Notes under the pieces: generated by a model
Databases searched by the model: none
The model's input: the letters and a program-made list of their open reading frames with translations, nothing else
What the model was told of the DNA's origin: nothing
Translations under genes and position numbers: made by a program
Assembly (NCBI RefSeq): GCF_030053415.1
Contig: NZ_JASGBJ010000001.1
Span: forward strand, 1,262,294 to 1,326,293
Reading direction: 5' to 3'
Source: Marinobacter sp. CHS3-4
GTDB taxonomy: Bacteria; Pseudomonadota; Gammaproteobacteria; Pseudomonadales; Oleiphilaceae
Length of the DNA stretch: 64,000 nt
Shown: positions 16,314 through 25,149 of the stretch, piece after piece
Position numbering within the stretch: position 1 is the first letter of the stretch
How the letters are laid out: every line of letters begins with the position of its first letter

Positions 16314-17900
16314 TTGATTTCCACCGCGAACATCACCATGCAGTTTGGTGCCCGGCCCCTGTTTGAAAATGTGTCGGTCAAATTTGGCAACGGCAACCGT
16401 TATGGTCTGATTGGCGCCAACGGTTGCGGCAAGTCCACCTTTATGAAAATCCTGGGCGGTGACCTTGAACCCTCAGCCGGCCAGGTGATGGTGGACCACA
16501 ACCAGCGGCTGGGTAAGCTGCGCCAGGATCAGTACGCCTATGAAGACTGCACGGTACTGGATACCGTCATCATGGGCCATGAACAGTTGTGGCAGGTGAA
16601 GGCGGAAAGAGATCGCATCTATTCGCTGGCGGAAATGAGCGAGGAAGACGGCATGGCGGTTGCCGATCTGGAAGTGCAGTTTGCCGAACTGGACGGCTAT
16701 ACCGCCGAGGCAAGAGCCGGAGAGCTGCTGCTGGGCCTGGATATTCCGGAGCATCAGCACAACGGCCTGATGAGCGAAGTGGCACCGGGTTGGAAATTGC
16801 GTGTGCTGCTGGCCCAGGCATTGTTTTCCGACCCGGACATTCTGTTGCTGGACGAGCCAACCAACCATCTGGACATCAACACCATCCGTTGGCTGGAAAA
16901 TATTCTGGTGGCCCGCAACAGCACCATGATTATTATCTCCCACGACCGCCATTTTCTGAACAGTGTTTGCACCCACATGGCGGACCTGGATTACGGTGAG
17001 CTACGCCTGTTCCCCGGCAATTACGACGAGTATATGACCGCAGCCACCCAGGCGCGGGAACGCTTGCTGGCAGACAACGCCAAGAAGAAAAAGGAGATCG
17101 CCGAACTGCAGCAGTTTGTCAGCCGTTTCTCGGCCAATGCCTCCAAAGCCAAGCAGGCAACCTCAAGGGCCCGGCAGATCGACAAGATTCAGCTGGAAGA
17201 GGTAAAGCCGTCCAGTCGGGTCAGCCCCTTTATTCGCTTCGAGCAGACCAAAAAACTGCATCGTCAGGCTGTTACTCTGAATGGCTTGACCAAGGGTTTT
17301 GACGGAAAGCCATTGTTTGAAAATCTGGATCTGAAAGTGGAGGCGGGTGAGCGAGTCGCGATCATTGGTCCCAACGGTATCGGTAAAACCACTTTGATGC
17401 AGTGTCTGGCAGGAAATTATGAGCCTGATAGCGGCGAGGTCAAATGGACCGACAGCGCACAGGTGGGCTATTACGCCCAGGATCATTCTCATGAGTTTGC
17501 AGAGGACATGAATCTGACCGACTGGATGGCCCAGTGGACCCAGGAAGGTGAGCAGATGGTTCGTGGCACGCTCGGGCGGATGCTGTTTTCAGGGGATGAA
17601 ATCAGTAAGTCTGTCAAAGTGATTTCGGGTGGTGAAGAAGGGCGGATGCTGTTCGGCAAACTCATCCTGCAAAAGCCGAACGTGTTGTTGATGGATGAAC
17701 CTACCAACCACCTGGATATGGAGTCCATCGAGGCGCTGAACCTGGCGCTTGAGAACTACCCGGGCACGCTGATTTTTGTCAGTCATGACCGGGAGTTTGT
17801 ATCGTCACTGGCCACGCGCATTCTGGATCTTTCAGCCGATGGCGTGACTGATTTCAGTGGCAACTACGACGAGTATTTGCGCAGCCAGGGTTATTACTGA
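16314..17900 (+). CDS. ybiT: ABC-F family ATPase YbiT
   Basis: This 528-residue protein has two ABC domains on one chain and no membrane part, as in ribosome-associated ABC-F translation factors. It follows E. coli YbiT closely along its length as I recall that sequence. Walker A motifs are GANGCGKST and GPNGIGKTT, Walker B/D-loop motifs are [11 protein letters not shown] and [11 protein letters not shown], and the inter-domain linker holds [18 protein letters not shown]. The first signature is degenerate ([11 protein letters not shown]) and the second is ISGGEEGRM, both typical for YbiT. The start is TTG 16314 with only a weak ribosome site. A TACAAT -10-like box lies at 16251-16256. It is transcribed alone and followed by a hairpin. 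Confidence 0.93.
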   Translation: MISTANITMQFGARPLFENVSVKFGNGNRYGLIGANGCGKSTFMKILGGDLEPSAGQVMVDHNQRLGKLRQDQYAYEDCTVLDTVIMGHEQLWQVKAERDRIYSLAEMSEEDGMAVADLEVQFAELDGYTAEARAGELLLGLDIPEHQHNGLMSEVAPGWKLRVLLAQALFSDPDILLLDEPTNHLDINTIRWLENILVARNSTMIIISHDRHFLNSVCTHMADLDYGELRLFPGNYDEYMTAATQARERLLADNAKKKKEIAELQQFVSRFSANASKAKQATSRARQIDKIQLEEVKPSSRVSPFIRFEQTKKLHRQAVTLNGLTKGFDGKPLFENLDLKVEAGERVAIIGPNGIGKTTLMQCLAGNYEPDSGEVKWTDSAQVGYYAQDHSHEFAEDMNLTDWMAQWTQEGEQMVRGTLGRMLFSGDEISKSVKVISGGEEGRMLFGKLILQKPNVLLMDEPTNHLDMESIEALNLALENYPGTLIFVSHDREFVSSLATRILDLSADGVTDFSGNYDEYLRSQGYY

Positions 17901-17903
17901 AAA

Positions 17904-17953
17904 CCACCGGGGTCTGTTGGCAACGGTTCAGTTGCAACCTGTCCGGTGGCTTT
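17904..17953 (+). terminator. Hairpin after ybiT, probable terminator
   Basis: CCACCGG (17904-17910) pairs with CCGGTGG (17943-17949), enclosing a second stem built from TTGgCAAC and GTTGCAA. It is followed by CTTTGT, a short and imperfect T run, so termination may be partial. Confidence 0.55.
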
Positions 17954-17958
17954 GTCAG

Positions 17959-18864
17959 TCATTCGTGTTTAGCGCCATCCATTCGCGCAATCAGTTGGTT
18001 TACCGCATTCGCAAACTGCACCGGCGAGTCTTCCTGTAGAAAGTGGCCGCCGGTCAGGGTGACGTGAGGCTGGTCTTTGGCGCCGGGAACGCGTTCCTGG
18101 ACATATTTGTCGCCGCCACGTGTGACCGGGTCGCCGTTGCTAAAGGTGGTCAGGAAAGGTTTTTCCCATTTCTCGAATACTTTCCAGGCCGCTCGGTTGG
18201 CTTCGGTGGCCGGGTCATTTGGCGTAGCGGGCACGAGCTTTGGAAAAGCCCGGGCTCCGGCTTTGTACTTCTTGCTGGGGAAAGGTGCATCGTAGGCGCG
18301 CTTCTCATCGGGCCCCAGCTTTCGGAAACTGCCTGTGTCGATGATGCGGGCAATGGGAAACCAGGGGCTGTGTACGGCAAAGTTCTTCCATATTTTGAAG
18401 GCTTTGGGCAACGCCTGGTCGCCCGTGGGAAGCATGCCGTTTCCCAGCACGATGGCACGGAAGCGGTCCGGGTTTTCGGCAGCCAGGCGCAGGCCGAGCA
18501 GCGAGCCCCAGTCCTGGCAAACGAGGGTAATATCGGTCAGGCCGGTCTGGTCCAGAAAGCTCTGCATCCAGTCCATGTGCTGCTGGTAGCTGTAATCGTC
18601 TATGTTTGTCGGTTTGTCGGATTTTCCGAATCCGATCAGATCCGGCGCAATCACCCGGTGGCCCGCAGCCGCACAAATGGGAATCATGTGTCGATAAAGG
18701 TAAGACCAGGACGGCTCGCCGTGCATCATAAGCACCGGTTTGGCATCAGTGGGGCCCTCGTCCACGTAGTGCATTCGCAGGCCCTCCACATCGATGTAGT
18801 TAGGCTCAAAGGGGTAGTCCAGCAGGCGGTTGAATCGTTCGTCGGGGGTGCGTAGGGCGTCCAT
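17959..18864 (-). CDS. Haloalkane dehalogenase, subfamily HLD-I
   Basis: The 301-residue alpha/beta hydrolase resembles DhlA of Xanthobacter. It has the oxyanion-hole/halide motif HGEPSWSYLYRHMIP (about residues 48-62), the nucleophile Asp in CQDWGS (about 118) next to a halide-binding Trp, a plausible acid Asp in NGDPVTRGG and the base His in TGGHFLQED. These are the HLD-I residue choices. Such enzymes remove halide hydrolytically from alkyl halides in the cytoplasm. A GGAG site lies 7 bp before ATG 18864, and the upstream region has a TATAAT on this strand at 18894-18899. Close relatives called cis-epoxide or ether hydrolases share the fold but not this residue set. Confidence 0.9.
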   Translation of the reverse strand: MDALRTPDERFNRLLDYPFEPNYIDVEGLRMHYVDEGPTDAKPVLMMHGEPSWSYLYRHMIPICAAAGHRVIAPDLIGFGKSDKPTNIDDYSYQQHMDWMQSFLDQTGLTDITLVCQDWGSLLGLRLAAENPDRFRAIVLGNGMLPTGDQALPKAFKIWKNFAVHSPWFPIARIIDTGSFRKLGPDEKRAYDAPFPSKKYKAGARAFPKLVPATPNDPATEANRAAWKVFEKWEKPFLTTFSNGDPVTRGGDKYVQERVPGAKDQPHVTLTGGHFLQEDSPVQFANAVNQLIARMDGAKHE

Positions 18865-18968
18865 GTTGGAATCTCCTGTGGCGCTTTTGGATTATTATAA
18901 GCATGCTCAACATACCATGACTTCGACCGGCATGTAGGGCCAGATTTAAACTTTGGAAAGGAGCAAAC

Positions 18969-19520
18969 TTGAATACGTCGGGAGTTGAAAAGGCTACGCG
19001 CCAATGGTTGGAAGAAGTGGTTATCGGGCTGAATCTCTGTCCGTTTGCGCGCAAAGAGCTGATGAAAGGCCGGATTCGGTTCGAGGTGTCACCGGCGGAT
19101 TCAGAAGATGCTTTGCTGATGGCGCTGCAGGGAGAGCTACGGTTTCTACACGAAAATCCGGCGGTCGAAACCACGCTTCTGATTCATCCCGGTGTGCTGG
19201 CCGATTTTGATCTGTACAACGAGTTTCTCGATGCTGCGGATGGGTTGCTCGACTATCTGGAGCTGACGGGGATTTACCAGATTGCCAGCTTTCATCCCGA
19301 CTACCGCTTTGCCGGAACCCAACCGGAGGATGCCGAGAATTATACCAATCGCTCGCCCTACCCAATGCTGCATCTGTTGAGAGAGTCCAGCGTTGAAAAG
19401 GCATTGGAGAGCTATCCAGATCCCGATGCTATCCCTGAACGCAACATCGCCCTGATGAAAGAACTGGGCGCGGATGAAATGCGTCAGAGACTCTCCCGAA
19501 TCCACTCCCCGAAGGTTTGA
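18969..19520 (+). CDS. DUF1415 family protein
   Basis: The 183-residue protein matches DUF1415 in length and motifs, including WLEEVVIGLNLCPFARKEL at the start, TTLLIHPGVLADFDLYNEFL in the middle and the C-terminal SFHPDYRFAG with YPMLHLLRESSV. The Cys-Pro-Phe and His residues are conserved in the family, suggesting a metal or catalytic site, but no function is known. The start is TTG 18969 with AAGGAG upstream. The 3' end overlaps the convergent MocR gene by 37 bp. Confidence 0.85.
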   Translation: MNTSGVEKATRQWLEEVVIGLNLCPFARKELMKGRIRFEVSPADSEDALLMALQGELRFLHENPAVETTLLIHPGVLADFDLYNEFLDAADGLLDYLELTGIYQIASFHPDYRFAGTQPEDAENYTNRSPYPMLHLLRESSVEKALESYPDPDAIPERNIALMKELGADEMRQRLSRIHSPKV

Positions 19521-20902
19521 ACGGCCCGCACGCGTTCCTGGCTCCAGCCCTGGGCGAAATTGATCCGGAAACAGCATTTGTACTGACCGGACGCGGAAAA
19601 AATCTCGCCAGGGGCAATGGTGAGATTCTGGCTGCGGCCACGGTGATAGAGTTCGGTTGTGTTCACGCTGTCAGGTAGCTCTATCCAGGCCACCAGGCCG
19701 CCTTTGGGTCGTGAAAGCCGGGTCTGTTCGGGAAAATGCTGGCTGACCAGATTCACCAGCTGCTGGCTCCTCATGCGGTAGGTTTCCCGCGCCTGGCGCA
19801 GGTGCCTGTCATAGGCGCCCTGGGCCATGATTTCTGCGGTGACCATCTGCGGCAGGGTGGAGCCAGACACCTGCTGAATGAACTTCTGATGGGTTACCTG
19901 TTCCAGATAACGGCCGGGCATGATCCAGCCGACCCGCAGCTGCGGGTCGATGGTTTTAGACACCGATGAGCACAGCAATACCCGACCGTCACGATCAAAG
20001 GCTTTGACGGACTTGGGACGCCGGTCACCGAAGTACAGATCGCCGTAGATGTCGTCTTCGATCATCGGCACATCGTATTTTTCCAGCAGTTCCATCAGTT
20101 CCTGCTTCCGCTCATCAGGGATGATCGAACCCAGCGGGTTGGAAAACGTCGCTACGGATACCAGCGCTTTGATGGGCCATTTCTCCAGCGCCAGTTTTAA
20201 GGCTTCGATGCCAATACCCGTATCGTGATGGGCGGGTATCTCGATGACTTGAAGGCCGAACGCTTCGGCCATCTGAATCAGGCCGTAATAACACGGCGAC
20301 TCCACCGCAATGATATCGCCGGGTTTGGTCAACACTCGTAGTCCAAGAGCCATGGCATTCTGGCAGCCTGCCGTACTGACTATTTCGTCCGGGGATACAT
20401 GCACGCCCGCGTCGACTGCACGGCGTGCAATCTGCTGGCGGAATTCCGGCAAGCCCTCCGGAGCATCGTATCCCACGCCAAGAAACTTTCGGGTTCTGGA
20501 AAGTCGGGTAAACGCGCGCTGGACGTTTGAAAGAATGGGGAAGTCCAGCGCCGGAATGGCTGCTGACATGCTCACGCCTTTCTGTCGAGCGGAATCCCGC
20601 TGTACCTCCATGACCAATTCCGATGTGGTTGCGGCCCTGGGCCTCGGCTTCATCTTCACCTGGCGCGGAATCGCGAGCTTGTCGTCCTGGCGATGGGAGA
20701 CAAAATAACCGGACTTAGGGCGGGCCTCTACCCAGCCCCACTGTTCAAGCAAACTGTAGGCGGTAGTGACCGTTGAGATACTCACCTCTTCACGTTTGGC
20801 CAGGCGCCGAACCGAGGGCATCTTATCCCCGGTTTTAAACAGTCCTTCCTGAATCTGCTGGCTGAGTGAGTCCGCCAGTTGTGCATACAGATTGGTTTCC
20901 AT
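19484..20902 (-). CDS. MocR-type (GntR/aminotransferase) regulator
   Basis: The 472-residue protein joins a GntR winged helix-turn-helix (about 1-70: GDKMPSVRRLAKREEVSIST) to a fold-type I aminotransferase domain (about 110-472). The domain has a PLP-binding Lys in LLCSSVSKTIDPQLR and substrate-side residues such as ESPCYYGLI and NPLGSIIPDE. MocR proteins use PLP or an aldimine as a signal and are usually not catalytic. The gene is divergent from a DUF1127-LysE pair, with repeats between them, so it probably controls that operon and itself. The 3' end overlaps the DUF1415 gene. The ligand is not evident. Confidence 0.88.
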   Translation of the reverse strand: METNLYAQLADSLSQQIQEGLFKTGDKMPSVRRLAKREEVSISTVTTAYSLLEQWGWVEARPKSGYFVSHRQDDKLAIPRQVKMKPRPRAATTSELVMEVQRDSARQKGVSMSAAIPALDFPILSNVQRAFTRLSRTRKFLGVGYDAPEGLPEFRQQIARRAVDAGVHVSPDEIVSTAGCQNAMALGLRVLTKPGDIIAVESPCYYGLIQMAEAFGLQVIEIPAHHDTGIGIEALKLALEKWPIKALVSVATFSNPLGSIIPDERKQELMELLEKYDVPMIEDDIYGDLYFGDRRPKSVKAFDRDGRVLLCSSVSKTIDPQLRVGWIMPGRYLEQVTHQKFIQQVSGSTLPQMVTAEIMAQGAYDRHLRQARETYRMRSQQLVNLVSQHFPEQTRLSRPKGGLVAWIELPDSVNTTELYHRGRSQNLTIAPGEIFSASGQYKCCFRINFAQGWSQERVRAVQTFGEWIRESL

Positions 20903-20911
20903 GAATCCTCG

Positions 20912-20997
20912 ACCAGTACAGATGAAAGAATTAAGACCATCACAGATGGGGGTTATATGAATCTGTGCTGGTCAAAATACCAAAAAACTGAATCTGT
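20912..20997. promoter_or_regulatory. Repeat cluster, likely MocR operator
   Basis: The 157-bp divergent region holds a direct repeat TGAATCTGT at 20958-20966 and 20989-20997, exactly 31 bp apart (about three helical turns). It also holds an inverted pair ACCAGTACAGAT (20912-20923) and ATCTGTGCTGGT (20961-20972), with one mismatch. Paired direct repeats are the usual MocR target, so this is a good operator candidate for both directions. Confidence 0.55.
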
Positions 20998-21059
20998 AAC
21001 CATTGCAAAAAGCCTTTTAGGATGAACAGGCTCATAAACGGAAAGCAAGGAGAAGGCTC

Positions 21060-21338
21060 ATGACAACTGTACGCATTCATTCGTTGACTCACGGCGGCAC
21101 CACCGGTGCGGTGAAAGCGGTCATCGTTACCACAGCAATTCAGCTGGCAAAGGTGCGTCGCGTCATTATGTTGCCTTCTATTGTGAGATGGCTGATGAAG
21201 CTGCACCGCAATCATCGCAGCCGCCAACAGCTTGCGCGCCTGGACTCACGCCTGCTGGAAGATATCGGTATCAGTGAGGCCCAGCGACAGGCCTGTCTGC
21301 GCAAACCGCTTTGGAAACTGCAGGGGCCGGGAAGATGA
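21060..21338 (+). CDS. DUF1127 domain small protein
   Basis: The 92-residue basic protein carries the DUF1127 signature near its end (RQQLARLDSRLLEDIGI). The rest is an N-terminal region rich in Arg, His and hydrophobic residues (VKAVIVTTAIQLAKVRR), which could lie on a membrane or bind nucleic acid. DUF1127 proteins are small regulators, some reported to affect RNA stability and nutrient metabolism. AAGGAG lies before ATG 21060. The stop TGA overlaps the ATG of the LysE gene, so the two are coupled and probably under the divergent MocR regulator. Confidence 0.82.
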   Translation: MTTVRIHSLTHGGTTGAVKAVIVTTAIQLAKVRRVIMLPSIVRWLMKLHRNHRSRQQLARLDSRLLEDIGISEAQRQACLRKPLWKLQGPGR

Positions 21339-21952
21339 CCATGGAGATACTATTGAGTGTGTTGCTGTTCGCGCTGGTGTCTACGGCCACTCCCGGCCCG
21401 AATAACATCATGGTAATGACGTCGGGTATGAATTTTGGGGTTTGGCGAACGTTGCCGCATTACTTGGGGATCTGTATCGGATTCCCTGCGATGGTGTTGG
21501 GAGTAAGCCTTGGCCTGGGGACACTGTTCGAAGCGGTACCGGTAATGCATCAGTTGATCAAGGTTCTGGGAATCAGCTATCTGATGTACCTGGCCTGGCG
21601 AATCGCGACCACTGCAACGGAAGTAACGCAGGACGATACCAGTCGTCCACTGTCGTTCTGGCAGGCCGCCGCTTTTCAGTGGGTAAACCCGAAAGCCTGG
21701 GTTATGGCGGTGGGGGCACTGGCCACATTCACCACAGTGAGTGGTGAGGTGGTGTACCAAGCCTTCTGGATTGCGGCGGCATTCATGGTGGTGGCCATCC
21801 CCAGCGTCGGCAGCTGGATGCTGGGCGGAGCAGGCCTTCGCAGGTTGTTGCAGAAGCCCGCATACAGGCGCTGGTTCAACTGGATAATGGGATTACTGCT
21901 GGCGCTGTCGGTGATTCCCATGGTGTCAGTGGAACTTGCCGAAGTGCTATGA
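21335..21952 (+). CDS. LysE family amino-acid exporter
   Basis: The 205-residue membrane protein matches the LysE/RhtB family, with about six helices. It begins with a hydrophobic segment and the motif TATPGPNNIMVMTSGMNFG, then a conserved FQWVNPKAWVMAVGA block in the middle. These transporters export amino acids or related compounds using the proton gradient. ATG 21335 overlaps the previous stop as ATGA; the longer frame from 21311 is less likely. The MocR context suggests the substrate is an amino acid or amine sensed through PLP chemistry, but this is inference. Confidence 0.88.
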   Translation: MTMEILLSVLLFALVSTATPGPNNIMVMTSGMNFGVWRTLPHYLGICIGFPAMVLGVSLGLGTLFEAVPVMHQLIKVLGISYLMYLAWRIATTATEVTQDDTSRPLSFWQAAAFQWVNPKAWVMAVGALATFTTVSGEVVYQAFWIAAAFMVVAIPSVGSWMLGGAGLRRLLQKPAYRRWFNWIMGLLLALSVIPMVSVELAEVL

Positions 21953-21957
21953 AACTG

Positions 21958-21996
21958 AATAAAAAAAGGCAGCGGTTGAACCGCTGCCTTTTTTGT
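21958..21996. terminator. Bidirectional intrinsic terminator
   Basis: A perfect GGCAGCGGTT...AACCGCTGCC stem flanked by an A run (21960-21967) and a T run (21989-21994) serves the LysE transcript from the left and ohr from the right. Confidence 0.92.
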
Positions 21997-22012
21997 TGAC
22001 TGATACTGCCGC

Positions 22013-22441
22013 TTACTCGACGCGCGTCAGTTTGACATCGATGTTGCCACGGGTGGCATTGGAGTAGGGGCACACTTTGTGCGCTTCCTCAATAAGCTTA
22101 TCGGCCTGGGCATCGTCCATGCCTGGCAGCGAGATTTTCAGTTCAACCTCGATGCCGAAACCCTGCGGGATTTTGCCAATGCCCACAACGCCCTCGATCG
22201 ACGCATCTTCCGGCATCGGAAGCTTGGCCTCGCCGGCGACGAATTTCATGGCGCCAATGAAACATGCCGAGTATCCCGCGGCAAACAATTGTTCCGGGTT
22301 AGTGCCCTTGCCGCCTGCGCCACCAAGCGCTTGGGGCGTTTTCAGTTCTACGTCCAGAATGCCATCTGATGAAATGGCACGCCCGTCGCGGCCGCCTGTG
22401 GCTTCTGCGGATGCGCGATAGAGAACTTCTTCGATAGCCAT
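22013..22441 (-). CDS. ohr: Organic hydroperoxide resistance protein
   Basis: The 142-residue Ohr/OsmC-fold protein reduces organic hydroperoxides in the cytoplasm using two reactive cysteines. These are at residue 60 ([10 protein letters not shown]) and residue 124 ([14 protein letters not shown]), with the supporting Arg near residue 18 and Glu near residue 50 ([11 protein letters not shown]). The length and motifs separate Ohr from OsmC. AGGAG precedes ATG 22441. The gene lies 102 bp downstream of ohrR on the same strand, with an operator-like dyad in the gap, and ends at a bidirectional terminator. Confidence 0.96.
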   Translation of the reverse strand: MAIEEVLYRASAEATGGRDGRAISSDGILDVELKTPQALGGAGGKGTNPEQLFAAGYSACFIGAMKFVAGEAKLPMPEDASIEGVVGIGKIPQGFGIEVELKISLPGMDDAQADKLIEEAHKVCPYSNATRGNIDVKLTRVE

Positions 22442-22471
22442 GGAATTACTCCTTGATCTTGAGTGTGGCGA

Positions 22472-22507
22472 TTAACTTAGCGCACAAAAGGTTGGCGCGC
22501 AAGTTAA
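22472..22507. promoter_or_regulatory. Candidate OhrR operator upstream of ohr
   Basis: Inverted arms TTAACTT (22472-22478) and AAGTTAA (22501-22507) surround GCGC-rich inner halves (GCGCAC and GCGCGC). The AACTTGCGC-type half sites resemble the dyads bound by OhrR dimers. The region is 31-66 bp from the ohr start. The match is by eye. Confidence 0.6.
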
Positions 22508-22543
22508 ATTCCAAAATCACACGTTGTGACGAGTCGACAAGCC

Positions 22544-22993
22544 TTACAGGTTTGGCTTCAGGTGACTCCGGAGTTTAATGAGCTGGCGTTTCAGTTCCAT
22601 CAGGTCGGGCAGGGACTGCCCGCTGGCTTCCACAATGCACCCGGGAATACCACGTGCTTTGTCTTGAAGGGCTTTGCCTTTGTCAGTCAGGAAAAGCTCG
22701 ACGACCCGCTCGTCATCCGTCCGACGCTTTCGGCTCAACAGCCCGTCGGCTTCCAGGCGTTTGAGCAGAGGCGTCACGGAACCTGGGTCCGTCAGTAGCC
22801 GCTTGCTGATGTGGCTGACGGTAATGCCGTCTTCTTCCCATAGCACCAGCATGGCCAGATATTGCGGGTAGGTCAGATCCAGCGCTTTCAGTATGGGTTT
22901 ATAGGTTTTGGTCATCATTAGCGACGTGGAATAGAGCGCAAAGCAAAGTTGATTATCCAGCAATAGCTCTGAGCAGGAAGAGTCGTCGGCCAT
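22544..22993 (-). CDS. ohrR: MarR-type peroxide-sensing repressor
   Basis: The 149-residue MarR-family protein has a reactive Cys at residue 17 (LLDNQLCFALYSTS), the position used by OhrR for lipid and organic hydroperoxide sensing. The winged helix-turn-helix follows (TVSHISKRLLTDPGSVTPLL, then the wing RKRRTDDERVVELFL). When the Cys is oxidised the repressor releases DNA and ohr is expressed. It is upstream of ohr on the same strand, with an operator-like dyad between. A further Cys occurs near residue 118 (IPGCIVEAS), and may form a disulfide, as in two-Cys OhrR proteins. Confidence 0.93.
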   Translation of the reverse strand: MADDSSCSELLLDNQLCFALYSTSLMMTKTYKPILKALDLTYPQYLAMLVLWEEDGITVSHISKRLLTDPGSVTPLLKRLEADGLLSRKRRTDDERVVELFLTDKGKALQDKARGIPGCIVEASGQSLPDLMELKRQLIKLRSHLKPNL

Positions 22994-23144
22994 GAAATAC
23001 TCCGTTCTGACGGCAATAAAAACCGTCGCGCAAACATTTAGTGCTCAATTTTAAGACCACAACCGGGTAAATGGCCAGAATCAACATTGGCACAGCCGAT
23101 CACTGACCCTAAAGTAGAGGGGTCATTCATAAGAAGTGCGATTC

Positions 23145-24035
23145 ATGTCAGCGATTCGAAATCCTACCAAAGGCGTTGTCATGCCTGGCTGCGAGCGTCC
23201 GCTGGAAGCTCATGACCCACAGGAGGCTGGCGAGCGACTGGCAGACTTCATCCACCGTAATCCACGCCTGATGATTCTGACCGGGGCGGGCGTCAGTACC
23301 GGATCGGGCATTCCGGATTATCGTGACGGCGAAGGCAGTTGGAAGCGGAAACCGCCGGTTCAGCATGACGAGTTCATGTCCAGCCTGCACGCGCGGCGGC
23401 GGTACTGGGGACGAAGCCTGATTGGTTGGCCGGTGATACGCAACGCCACGCCAAACCCGTCTCACGGTTACATTGCGGAGCTTGAGAAGCGCGGTCACAG
23501 CCGCTTGCTGGTCACCCAGAACGTGGATCGACTTCACCAGAAAGCGGGCAGTTCGCTGGCAATGGATCTGCATGGTAGGGCAGACGAGGTGATCTGCATG
23601 AGCTGCGGTGAGCGGTCCAGAAGGGATCAAGTGCACGATCGCTGCGCGCAACTGAATCCCGGGTTTGGCGATTACTCCGTGGCCGTTGCCCCTGACGGTG
23701 ATGCCGATCTTGAACTGGATTTTGATCGTTTCGAGGTAGCCGATTGTGAACATTGTGGCGGCATCCTGAAGCCAGACGTGGTGTTTTTCGGAGATTATGT
23801 CCCGAAGCAGAGAGTCTACTCGGCCCTGGACGCGCTGAAAGACAGTGACGGCCTGCTGGTCATCGGGTCATCGCTGATGGTTTATTCCGGCTTCCGTTTC
23901 TGCCGTTACGCCACCGAATGGTCGCGGCCCATGGTAACGTTGAATCTGGGCCGCACACGGGCGGATTCGCTGGTGGACCTGAAACTCAATGCCTCGATCG
24001 ACGCTACTCTGGAGCGCGCTCTTAGCCTGCTTTGA
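23145..24035 (+). CDS. Sir2 family NAD-dependent protein deacylase, class II type
   Basis: The 296-residue sirtuin has the NAD-binding motif LTGAGVSTGSGIPDYR, the TQNVDRLHQKAG block, the catalytic His in LHGRADEV and two pairs of zinc cysteines (CMSCGERSRRD and CEHCGGILKPDVVFFG). The pattern IPDYRDGEGSWKR and the long C-terminal part recall class II (SIRT4-like) sirtuins. Such enzymes remove acyl groups from lysine using NAD, in the cytoplasm. The start could also be GTG 23136 or ATG 23178. It is unlinked in transcription to the zinc-less sirtuin at 59909. It is divergent from ohrR, so peroxide control cannot be excluded. Confidence 0.9.
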   Translation: MSAIRNPTKGVVMPGCERPLEAHDPQEAGERLADFIHRNPRLMILTGAGVSTGSGIPDYRDGEGSWKRKPPVQHDEFMSSLHARRRYWGRSLIGWPVIRNATPNPSHGYIAELEKRGHSRLLVTQNVDRLHQKAGSSLAMDLHGRADEVICMSCGERSRRDQVHDRCAQLNPGFGDYSVAVAPDGDADLELDFDRFEVADCEHCGGILKPDVVFFGDYVPKQRVYSALDALKDSDGLLVIGSSLMVYSGFRFCRYATEWSRPMVTLNLGRTRADSLVDLKLNASIDATLERALSLL

Positions 24036-24103
24036 TACTACGTTGGTCGGGTCTTCGGCATCTACCTATGGGGTTGAGTGCTGATTTTCATTAGCTTGCT
24101 AAA

Positions 24104-24844
24104 ATGACGAACGCCACTTACCCCTATCAGTTGAGCGCCCGAAAGGTGCGCGCCGAGTTCATTCGGCTTTTGCCCATCTCGCTTTTCGTGGTGGCGTTTG
24201 GTGCTGCCTTTGGCCTGGCAGCCGTCCAGAAAGGATTGGAGCCTCTTCAGGCTATCCTGATGAGCACCACGGTGTTTGCAGGTGCCTCCCAGTTTGCGGC
24301 CGTTGATATGTGGGGCAGCGAAGTCTCCCTGATTCCACTGATCGCTGTGGTCTTCGCCATCAATTCACGCCATTTGCTGATGGGTGCGTCCCTGTATCCC
24401 ATGTTGAGGGATCTGTCGCCCGGTCGTCGCTACAGTCTGTTGCTTCTACTCACGGATGCCAACTGGGCGGTGTCTGCTCAGGAATATCAGAGCGGTAAAC
24501 GAAATCTGGAAGTCATCCTTGGTGGTGGCCTGGTTCTCTGGGTGGCCTGGATATTCGGTACCTGGCTGGGGGTTTATTTTGGCGGCCTGCTGCAGAATCC
24601 CAAGACTCTGGGGCTGGATATGGTGCTCGGTTGCTTCCTGCTGGCCATGGCGCTGGGGGGCAAGAAATCCCCTAGAATCCTGGTAGCCTGTTCCATCGCT
24701 GCGCTGTCTTCATTGGCCGCCTGGAAGTGGCTGCCACCCAATACTCACGTGGTCGTCGGCGCCCTCGCTGGTGGCGCTATTGGTTTTTTCTGGCTGGATA
24801 AGAAATCTGAACGCGCCAGCCCGGATGAGGAGGGGGCGGCATGA
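24104..24844 (+). CDS. azlC: AzlC family amino-acid exporter subunit
   Basis: The 246-residue membrane protein matches AzlC, the large subunit of a branched-chain amino-acid exporter. It has the family block LLPISLFVVAFGAAFGLAAV near the start, MSTTVFAGASQFAAVDMW and the INSRHLLMGASLYPML segment. AzlC works with the small AzlD partner, which follows and overlaps by 4 bp (ATGA). No strong ribosome site precedes the start. In other bacteria the pair exports valine, leucine or analogues, and this is the expected role here. Confidence 0.92.
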   Translation: MTNATYPYQLSARKVRAEFIRLLPISLFVVAFGAAFGLAAVQKGLEPLQAILMSTTVFAGASQFAAVDMWGSEVSLIPLIAVVFAINSRHLLMGASLYPMLRDLSPGRRYSLLLLLTDANWAVSAQEYQSGKRNLEVILGGGLVLWVAWIFGTWLGVYFGGLLQNPKTLGLDMVLGCFLLAMALGGKKSPRILVACSIAALSSLAAWKWLPPNTHVVVGALAGGAIGFFWLDKKSERASPDEEGAA

Positions 24845-25149
24845 GCGTTGAAACGACGACTCTGGGCATTCTTGCACTGATCGCGGTGATTACCCTGGTG
24901 ACTGTGGTAACGCGGTTCGGTGGCGTCTTCCTGATGTCTTTCGTGACCATAAATCCCCGCATCGAAAGCTTTATCAACACCATGGCCAGTTCGGTGTTGA
25001 TCGCCATCATTGTACCCATGGCTTTCAGTGGCGATGCCGGGTCAGTGGCGGCTTTGTCAGTCACGGCTGTCATCATGCTCGCAACACGAAAGCCCCTGCC
25101 CGCTATTGCCGCCGGTATCGCAGCTGCTGGGTTAGTGCGCTACTTGTGA
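24841..25149 (+). CDS. azlD: AzlD family small exporter subunit
   Basis: This 102-residue protein has three or four membrane helices and the usual AzlD length (VVTRFGGVFLMSF, then SVLIAIIVPMAFSGDAG and the IMLATRKPLPAIAAGIAAAG end). It forms the exporter with AzlC, to which it is coupled by an ATGA overlap. Its 3' end overlaps the convergent DUF3750 gene by 10 bp. Confidence 0.92.
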   Translation: MSVETTTLGILALIAVITLVTVVTRFGGVFLMSFVTINPRIESFINTMASSVLIAIIVPMAFSGDAGSVAALSVTAVIMLATRKPLPAIAAGIAAAGLVRYL

